Of a stretch of DNA of 10,721 nucleotides, positions 6,785 to 10,721 are shown in pieces (position 1 is the first letter of the stretch; the number at the start of each line of letters is the position of its first letter). Both the position numbers and the translations under genes were made by a program. Under the pieces are notes generated by a model. The model was not told the DNA's origin. It worked only from the letters and a program-made list of their open reading frames with translations, and made no database searches. Source of the DNA: Candidatus Omnitrophota bacterium (GTDB taxonomy: Bacteria; Omnitrophota; Gorgyraeia; JABMRN01); the NCBI GenBank assembly GCA_028702395.1, contig JAQVOV010000047.1:1-10721 (forward strand), written 5' to 3'.

Positions 6785-7474
6785 ATGAAAATAGATATAA
6801 TCACACTTTTTCCAGGAATGTTTGGCGGGTTTTTAAAAGAATCGATGATCAAGCTTGCTCAGGAAAAAGACCTGGTACAGGTAAAGACACATGATCTTAG
6901 GAAATGGACAAGTGATAAGAGAAAAACAGCAGATGACAAGCCCTTTGGTGGCGGAGCTGGTATGATAATGAAAGTGGAACCTGTTTTCAAAGCACTGGAA
7001 GATATCGTAAAAGAAAAAGATCGTGAAAAGACAAAGATCATTTTGATGACCCCTCAAGGCAGGACCTTAGATCAAATGGTTTGCAGACAGCTGTCAGAGC
7101 TCGAACGAATAGTTTTGGTTTGCGGACATTATGAAGGTGTTGACGAGAGGATACGTCTTTTAGTTGATGATGAGATCTCAATAGGCGATTATATTATAAC
7201 AGGAGGCGAACTGGCTGCATGCATCATAGTTGATTCAGTTACAAGACTTCTCCCTGGTGTACTAGGGAATCCTGAAGGACTTGATACTGAAACGTTTGAT
7301 AATGGATTAATAGAGTATCCGCAATATACAAGACCCAGGGAATATAAGGAAATGAAAGTTCCTGACGTGCTTTTAAGCGGAGATCATAAGAAAATAGAAA
7401 ATTGGAGAAAAAGACAGGCTTTGAAAAAGACAAAAGAAAAACGGCCTGATCTATACAAGAGTCATGAGTCGTGA
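6785..7474 (+). CDS. trmD: tRNA (guanine-N1)-methyltransferase TrmD
   Basis: TrmD uses S-adenosylmethionine to form m1G37 next to the anticodon, which prevents +1 frameshifting. It is a SPOUT-class homodimer with a deep trefoil knot. The 229 residues (E. coli 255) start MKIDIITLFPGMF. They show KPFGGGAGMIMKVEP, the MTPQGRTLDQ and CGHYEGVDERI segments, and the knot IGDYIITGGELA followed by VDSVTRLLPGVLG (Asp150, the likely catalytic base). The C-terminal domain keeps SGDHKKIENWR. ATG 6785 is preferred over TTG 6767 because it gives the standard N-terminus. No Shine-Dalgarno is present. The last codons (AGT CAT GAG TCG TGA) lie inside heptamer array 3, so the tail Ser-His-Glu-Ser and the stop are made by repeat sequence. 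Confidence 0.96.
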   Translation: MKIDIITLFPGMFGGFLKESMIKLAQEKDLVQVKTHDLRKWTSDKRKTADDKPFGGGAGMIMKVEPVFKALEDIVKEKDREKTKIILMTPQGRTLDQMVCRQLSELERIVLVCGHYEGVDERIRLLVDDEISIGDYIITGGELAACIIVDSVTRLLPGVLGNPEGLDTETFDNGLIEYPQYTRPREYKEMKVPDVLLSGDHKKIENWRKRQALKKTKEKRPDLYKSHES

Positions 7475-7563
7475 GTCATGAGTAATGTGTCTTATTTGGG
7501 AAAACTAAATTGTAGAATTCCACAGCTAACACAAGACACAGGACACATGAAACAAGGACACAA
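7457..7563 (+). repeat. Heptamer inverted array 3 (aTGaGTC units), overlapping the trmD end and preceding rplS
   Basis: The left arm has five units at 7457-7491: AAGAGTC, ATGAGTC, GTGAGTC, ATGAGTA, ATGTGTC. The right arm has inverted units AACACAA, GACACAG, GACACAT, GAAACAA (plus one G) and GACACAA (7528-7563). TGTGTCTT (7486-7493) pairs perfectly with AAGACACA (7533-7540), and further short blocks pair in the same register (for example 7476-7480 with 7546-7550). The loop is 39 bases and contains AATTGTAGAATTCCA (7508-7522), which matches a 15-base stretch in the loop of array 1 at 13 positions. The first units are translated as the end of TrmD. The right arm ends two bases before the rplS Shine-Dalgarno. 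Confidence 0.75.
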
Positions 7564-7578
7564 AAAGGAGGAATAAAA

Positions 7579-7929
7579 GTGGACTTAAAAGTGCAGGCAT
7601 TTGAAAAAGAAATGATGAAAAAAAAGATCCCTGATTTCAAGATCGGAGATACTGTTGTTGTAAGTGTTAGGATCCAGGAAGGGAATAAATCACGTATCCA
7701 GGATTTCGAAGGGATAGTTATCGCACGAAAAACAGCAGGTGTAAGATCAGTTTTCACAGTTAGAAGGATCTCTTATGGAGAAGGTGTTGAAAGGATATTT
7801 CCTCTTTACTCACCATTTATTGAGAAGATCAAGGTTCAAAGAAAAGGAAAAGTTAGCAGAGCAAAATTGTATTATCTTAGAGATAAAGTAGGGAAAAAAG
7901 GCAGAATCGAGGAGCGTGTAGATCTCTAG
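7579..7929 (+). CDS. rplS: 50S ribosomal protein bL19
   Basis: bL19 sits at the 30S-50S interface of the large subunit. The 116 residues match the family length. They show KIPDFKIGDTVVVSVRIQEGNKSRIQ-type sequence, then FEGIVIARK, FTVRRISYGEGVERIFPLYSP and the C-terminal RRAKLYYLRD-like block (SRAKLYYLRDKVGKKGRI). The start is GTG 7579, supported by AAGGAGGA (7565-7572) seven bases upstream; no ATG gives a better N-terminus. It ends with TAG, the only TAG in the window. It follows trmD as in most bacteria but is separated from it by heptamer array 3, and rnhB follows 14 bases later. Confidence 0.96.
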   Translation: MDLKVQAFEKEMMKKKIPDFKIGDTVVVSVRIQEGNKSRIQDFEGIVIARKTAGVRSVFTVRRISYGEGVERIFPLYSPFIEKIKVQRKGKVSRAKLYYLRDKVGKKGRIEERVDL

Positions 7930-7943
7930 AGAATTGCATTATT

Positions 7944-8537
7944 ATGTTGAAAAAAGAAAATAATTTAAATAGCAGAGGCTATAAGAATATAGCTGGACTA
8001 GATGAAGCAGGACGGGGCCCTTTAGCAGGCCCCGTTGTTGCATCTTGTGTTATTCTTAAAAAATATGATTTTTCAAATCGAATTTATGATTCAAAGGCTC
8101 TCACAAGAAAAGCAAGGGAGTTAGCATACGATGAGATAATTAAAAACAGTTGTTATGGAGTTGGTATTGTTGAGCATAGTTTAATAGATAAGATAAACAT
8201 ACTTCAAGCTTCAGCAAGAGCAATGGAGCTAGCTGTTGAAGATATGGGTGTAGAACCAGATTATCTTCTTGTAGATGGCCAATTGCCTTTACAGATATAT
8301 TGTAATAAAGAATATATTCCTAAAGGTGATCAGAAAAGTCTATCCATAGCAAGTGCATCCATTATCGCAAAAGTCACAAGAGATAGGATAATGGAAGATT
8401 ATGATAAGATATATCCAAATTACGGGTTTGCAAAACATAAAGGCTATGGAACCAAATTTCATTGTGAAGCTCTTAAAGAGCATGGCCCCTGTCCAATTCA
8501 TCGCAGGTCATTTAGTCCTGTAGCAAGACTTATTTAA
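7944..8537 (+). CDS. rnhB: Ribonuclease HII
   Basis: RNase HII cuts the RNA strand of RNA-DNA hybrids and starts removal of single ribonucleotides misincorporated in DNA. The 197 residues match the family. The DEAGRGPLAGPVVA motif carries Asp20 and Glu21. Asp111 (LLVDGQ) and Asp129 (KGDQK) complete the four-acid metal site by homology. SIASASIIAKVTRDR and the C-terminal YGFAKHKGYGTKFH and HRRSFSPV blocks are present. No strong Shine-Dalgarno precedes ATG 7944, so coupling to rplS is probable. The rplS-rnhB order is widespread. It seems to end this transcription unit, since the long gap before recA follows. Confidence 0.96.
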   Translation: MLKKENNLNSRGYKNIAGLDEAGRGPLAGPVVASCVILKKYDFSNRIYDSKALTRKARELAYDEIIKNSCYGVGIVEHSLIDKINILQASARAMELAVEDMGVEPDYLLVDGQLPLQIYCNKEYIPKGDQKSLSIASASIIAKVTRDRIMEDYDKIYPNYGFAKHKGYGTKFHCEALKEHGPCPIHRRSFSPVARLI

Positions 8538-8595
8538 AATCAAATCAATCATTAAGGCCGGGCCTTATAAAGCCCATAAATCAAATCAATTGATT
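8537..8595 (+). repeat. 13-base direct repeats flanking GC-rich overlapping palindromes
   Basis: AAATCAAATCAAT occurs at 8537-8549 (its first A is the last base of the rnhB stop) and again at 8578-8590. Between them lies a GC-rich stretch with two mutually exclusive hairpins: AAGGC/GCCTT (8554-8558 with 8562-8566) and GGGC/GCCC (8560-8563 with 8572-8575, enclosing TTATAA). The second repeat runs into a perfect 12-base palindrome, AATCAATTGATT (8584-8595). Function is unknown; it may help end the rnhB transcript. Confidence 0.6.
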
Positions 8596-8615
8596 GTAAA
8601 AGTTAGTTCTTAACG

Positions 8616-8645
8616 GAGGACCTGGTTCTATAGAACCAGGTCCTC
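8616..8645. terminator. Perfect 30-base palindrome: candidate terminator of the rnhB unit, or operator upstream of recA
   Basis: Every one of the 15 base pairs from 8616/8645 inward to 8630/8631 matches. As RNA it would give a 13-bp stem with a TATA loop. Downstream, TATTTT begins 5 bases after the stem, so the U-tract is late and short for an intrinsic terminator on the + strand; none exists on the - strand. The core GGTTC-TATA-GAACC (8624-8637) fits the GTTC-N4-GAAC pattern reported for LexA sites in Verrucomicrobia. It lies upstream of both candidate recA promoters. Terminator and operator are both open; the structure itself is certain. Confidence 0.5.
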
Positions 8646-8665
8646 AGGATATTTTAAAAAAGTTT

Positions 8666-8696
8666 GGGACAAAATGAGTTTTCTTTCGTATATAAT
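8666..8696 (+). promoter_or_regulatory. Candidate recA promoter P1
   Basis: A perfect TATAAT at 8691-8696 follows GGGACA (8666-8671) at 19 bases; TTGGGA (8664-8669) is an alternative -35 at 21 bases. The -10 is excellent and the -35 and spacing are poor. The predicted start falls in a G6 run (8701-8706), giving a leader of about 130 bases before recA. Confidence 0.4.
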
Positions 8697-8760
8697 AGTA
8701 GGGGGGAGAATGATACCTTTGAAAAATCAGGAAAATATTTTTTCTAAAAAAATATATTAC

Positions 8761-8789
8761 TTTACTTTAATACATAGCTTATATATAAT
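8761..8789 (+). promoter_or_regulatory. Candidate recA promoter P2
   Basis: TTTACT (8761-8766, 4 of 6 to TTGACA) lies exactly 17 bases before a perfect TATAAT (8784-8789). The start would be near 8796, leaving a leader of about 38 bases with the AAAGGAG site. The surroundings are extremely AT-rich, so chance matches are easy; still, the spacing is optimal. Confidence 0.45.
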
Positions 8790-8833
8790 ATATTATTCAA
8801 TATTATGACGTAAATAAAGAAAGGAGCTTTTTC

Positions 8834-9865
8834 ATGGTAAAAATGAAGAAAATTCAAATAGATGAGGGAAAACAGGACAATAAAGAAAAAGCATTATCAC
8901 TAGCTCTAAGTGATATCGAAAAAGAGTTTGGAAAAGGTTCAATAATGAGACTTGGTGATGATTTTAAATTGGATATTCCAGCGATCCCTACAGGTGCGAT
9001 CACTTTGGATAATGCACTTGGAATTGGCGGAGTTCCAAGAGGACGAATAATTGAAATATATGGGCCTGAATCAAGCGGGAAAACAACTTTATGTCTTAGT
9101 ATTATTTCACAAGTCCAAAAAGCCGAAGGACAAGCTGCGTTTATTGATGCTGAACATGCTTTTGATAGTACTTATGCAAAGATCAATGGTATTAACCTGA
9201 ACGAACTGCTTATTTCACAACCTGATACAGGGGAGCAAGCTCTGAGTATTGTTGAAATGCTTGTAAAATCAAATGCACTTGATGTTATTGTAGTTGATTC
9301 AGTGGCAGCACTTACTCCTAAAAAAGAAATTGAAGGCGATATGGGGGATTCACATATAGGTCTTCAAGCAAGATTAATGAGTCAGGCTTTAAGAAAATTG
9401 ACAGCTATTGTAGGAAAATCCAAAACATGTGTTATTTTCATTAACCAAATAAGAATGAAAATAGGTGTTATGTTCGGTAATCCTGAAACTACACCAGGCG
9501 GAAAAGCGCTTAAATTTTATTCGTCGGTAAGAATAGATCTTCGCAAAATGGCTTCTTTAAAAAAGGGAGAAGAAGTTGTTGGTTCAAGGGTAAAAGCCAA
9601 TGTTGTAAAAAACAAAGTTGCACCGCCTTTTCGTAAAGCAGAATTTGATATTATGTTCGATGAAGGTGTTTCAAAAGCAAGTAGCATTATTGATCTAGCA
9701 GAGGAATATGGCATTTTTACTAAAACTGGTACATGGCTTTCATACGGTGAAGATAAAATTGGACAAGGCAAAGAAAATGCACGCAAATATTTACGTGAAA
9801 ATCTTAGTGTAATGAATAAGATAGAGAAAGAATTACAAAAGCTAATGGCTGTTCCTAAAGAATAA
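8834..9865 (+). CDS. recA: Recombinase RecA
   Basis: RecA forms ATP-dependent filaments on single-stranded DNA, pairs homologous strands, and stimulates LexA self-cleavage where an SOS system exists. The 343 residues match the family. Walker A is GPESSGKTT (from Gly77, Lys83). FIDAEHAFD and SQPDTGEQAL follow, then Walker B VIVVDSVAALTP. Loop L1 has EIEGDMGDSHIG, and loop L2 has FINQIRMKIGVMFGNPETTPGGKALKFY. The C-terminal domain keeps KNKVAPPFRKAEFDI and KIGQGKENA. No intein or frameshift is present. ATG 8834 has AAAGGAG (8820-8826) seven bases upstream; the in-frame ATG 8843 is too far from it. recX follows 12 bases later, as in many bacteria. Two candidate promoters and a long palindrome lie upstream. 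Confidence 0.98.
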   Translation: MVKMKKIQIDEGKQDNKEKALSLALSDIEKEFGKGSIMRLGDDFKLDIPAIPTGAITLDNALGIGGVPRGRIIEIYGPESSGKTTLCLSIISQVQKAEGQAAFIDAEHAFDSTYAKINGINLNELLISQPDTGEQALSIVEMLVKSNALDVIVVDSVAALTPKKEIEGDMGDSHIGLQARLMSQALRKLTAIVGKSKTCVIFINQIRMKIGVMFGNPETTPGGKALKFYSSVRIDLRKMASLKKGEEVVGSRVKANVVKNKVAPPFRKAEFDIMFDEGVSKASSIIDLAEEYGIFTKTGTWLSYGEDKIGQGKENARKYLRENLSVMNKIEKELQKLMAVPKE

Positions 9866-9877
9866 CGATATTATTCA

Positions 9878-10318
9878 ATGGATATTGAAAAATACATACT
9901 TAATTTCATTAAAATTAGACCAAGATCCAAAAAAGAAGTATCCCAGCGTCTTATTGATAAGGGTGTTTCAAAAGACGAGATCCAGAAAATCCTTGATGCA
10001 TATGAGAAAAAAGGATTTTTAGGTGATGATGGTTTTACTAAATGGTGGATAGAACAAAGGTTATTATCTTATAAAGCAAGACTTCTTATTGAACAGGAAC
10101 TTTTGCAAAAAGGGATAGATCTGGATCTGATAGAAAAAAATATGGATCTTATGGATGTAGATGATAAGAAAACAATAAAAAGGTTTGCTAAAGATCATTT
10201 TGATAATAACTGTAAAGATCTAGAAAAGGAAAAAATAAAAATATACAGAAAACTTCTTAGCAAAGGATTTGCTGCCCAGGATATTGAAGAGTTTTTTGAT
10301 ATTAAAGAAATATCATGA
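9878..10318 (+). CDS. recX: RecA regulator RecX
   Basis: RecX binds RecA filaments and limits their extension and activity. The 146 residues are divergent but show the family's three-helix repeat pattern. The first repeat is IRPRSKKEVSQRLIDKGV with EIQKILDAYEKKGFLGDDGF (about residues 13-55), the second WWIEQRLLSYKARLLIEQEL with LQKGID, and a third, weaker one is near the end (KIYRKLLSKGF). The RPRS-x-KE and GFLDDxxF-like signatures, plus the place directly after recA, make the call secure. No Shine-Dalgarno precedes ATG 9878, 12 bases after the recA stop, so the level of RecX is probably kept below RecA by weak, coupled translation. Its stop overlaps the alaS start (ATGA). Confidence 0.9.
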   Translation: MDIEKYILNFIKIRPRSKKEVSQRLIDKGVSKDEIQKILDAYEKKGFLGDDGFTKWWIEQRLLSYKARLLIEQELLQKGIDLDLIEKNMDLMDVDDKKTIKRFAKDHFDNNCKDLEKEKIKIYRKLLSKGFAAQDIEEFFDIKEIS

Positions 10319-10721
10319 AAAGTTATGAAATAAGAGAAAAATACCTGAAATTTTTTGAAAAAAAAGGACATACTGTTGTAGAAAGTGATCGTTTGGTCCC
10401 TGAAAACGATCCTACACTTCTTTTTACAGGTGCAGGGATGAATCAGTTCAAAGAACAGTTCATGGGAAAGAACTTGACCTATAGACGTGCTACATCATCA
10501 CAAAAATGCTTGAGAACCGGAGATCTTGATAATGTAGGTAAAACCGCTTCACATCATACTTTTTTTGAAATGCTTGGAAATTTTTCTTTTGGAGATTATT
10601 TTAAAGAAGATGCATGTGTTTGGGCTTGGGAGTTCCTTACAAAAGAACTTATGATAAAAGAAGAAAAACTTTGGATATCGGTTTATCAGGATGATATTGA
10701 AACGTATCATATATGGGAAGA
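10315..10721 (+). CDS. alaS: Alanyl-tRNA synthetase, N-terminal part (3' truncated by window)
   Basis: AlaRS joins alanine to tRNA-Ala, a class II enzyme acting in the cytoplasm. The first 135 codons are present. They show the family start (SYEIREKYLKFFEKKGHTVV), then LVPENDPTLLFTGAGMNQFK, the ATSSQKCLRTGDLDNVG region and HHTFFEMLGNFSFGDYFK, all core parts of the aminoacylation domain. The frame is open to the window end; the editing and C-Ala domains are outside. ATG 10315 shares bases with the recX stop and has no Shine-Dalgarno, so coupling to recX is likely. recA-recX-alaS is a conserved order. Confidence 0.96.
   Translation, partial: MKSYEIREKYLKFFEKKGHTVVESDRLVPENDPTLLFTGAGMNQFKEQFMGKNLTYRRATSSQKCLRTGDLDNVGKTASHHTFFEMLGNFSFGDYFKEDACVWAWEFLTKELMIKEEKLWISVYQDDIETYHIWE

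Noticed and set aside
8537..8595. Insertion sequence remnant or tRNA gene in the recA upstream gap
   Set aside because: No transposase fragment, no cloverleaf and no CCA end are visible; the repeats are only 13 bases.
8710..8808. A 32-codon open frame (ATG 8710 to TGA 8808) in the recA leader, after GGGGGGAG
   Set aside because: The purine run ends one base before the ATG, too close for a ribosome binding site. The product is an Ile/Tyr/Leu-rich string expected from AT-rich DNA, and candidate promoter P2 lies inside it.

Overview
This is an AT-rich bacterial housekeeping segment (roughly one third G+C by eye), densely packed, with every gene on the + strand. All 14 genes belong to well-known families: polA (3' part), coaE, rho, rpmE, prfA, prmC, murA, rpsP, trmD, rplS, rnhB, recA, recX and alaS (5' part). 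The 13 visible stop codons are 8 TAA, 4 TGA and 1 TAG, so the standard code applies. No transposase, prophage, CRISPR, tRNA or rRNA is visible. The lineage cannot be fixed from sequence alone. The base composition and gene order would suit a deep-branching, Gram-negative-type uncultured phylum, for example Omnitrophota or relatives near the PVC group; this is a guess.

Layout. Positions 1-1642 hold the end of DNA polymerase I, which carries a one-base frameshift in an A7 run, translationally coupled to dephospho-CoA kinase. Positions 1698-3062 encode transcription terminator Rho, with its own candidate promoter inside the end of coaE. Positions 3175-6406 form a tight run: ribosomal protein bL31, release factor 1, the RF1 glutamine methyltransferase PrmC (overlapping prfA and lacking the usual N-terminal domain), and MurA (overlapping prmC). 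Positions 6511-8537 hold the bS16 / TrmD / bL19 / RNase HII cluster without the usual rimM. A 296-base non-coding gap follows, containing direct repeats, a perfect 30-base palindrome and two candidate promoters. Positions 8834-10721 carry recA-recX-alaS, an order shared with many bacteria including E. coli.

The most unusual signal is in the gaps. The three ribosomal-protein genes (rpmE, rpsP, rplS) are each directly preceded by an array of 7-base units and then an inverted, degenerate copy of that array, ending within 1-6 bases of a strong Shine-Dalgarno sequence. The three arrays have different unit sequences (xxCGAGC, AGCTaTC, aTGaGTC) but the same period and the same inverted layout, and the arms pair in register into long imperfect hairpins. 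Two of them share a 15-base loop motif (13 of 15 identical). One array runs into trmD and supplies its last codons and stop. No other gap in the window has such an array.

How the genes work together: the window joins DNA replication and repair (polA, rnhB, recA, recX), transcription termination (rho), translation (rpmE, prfA, prmC, rpsP, trmD, rplS, alaS), coenzyme A synthesis (coaE) and peptidoglycan synthesis (murA). Shine-Dalgarno strength differs sharply between genes. Ribosomal proteins, coaE, rho and recA have strong sites; prfA, trmD, rnhB, recX and alaS have essentially none and probably rely on coupling to the gene upstream.
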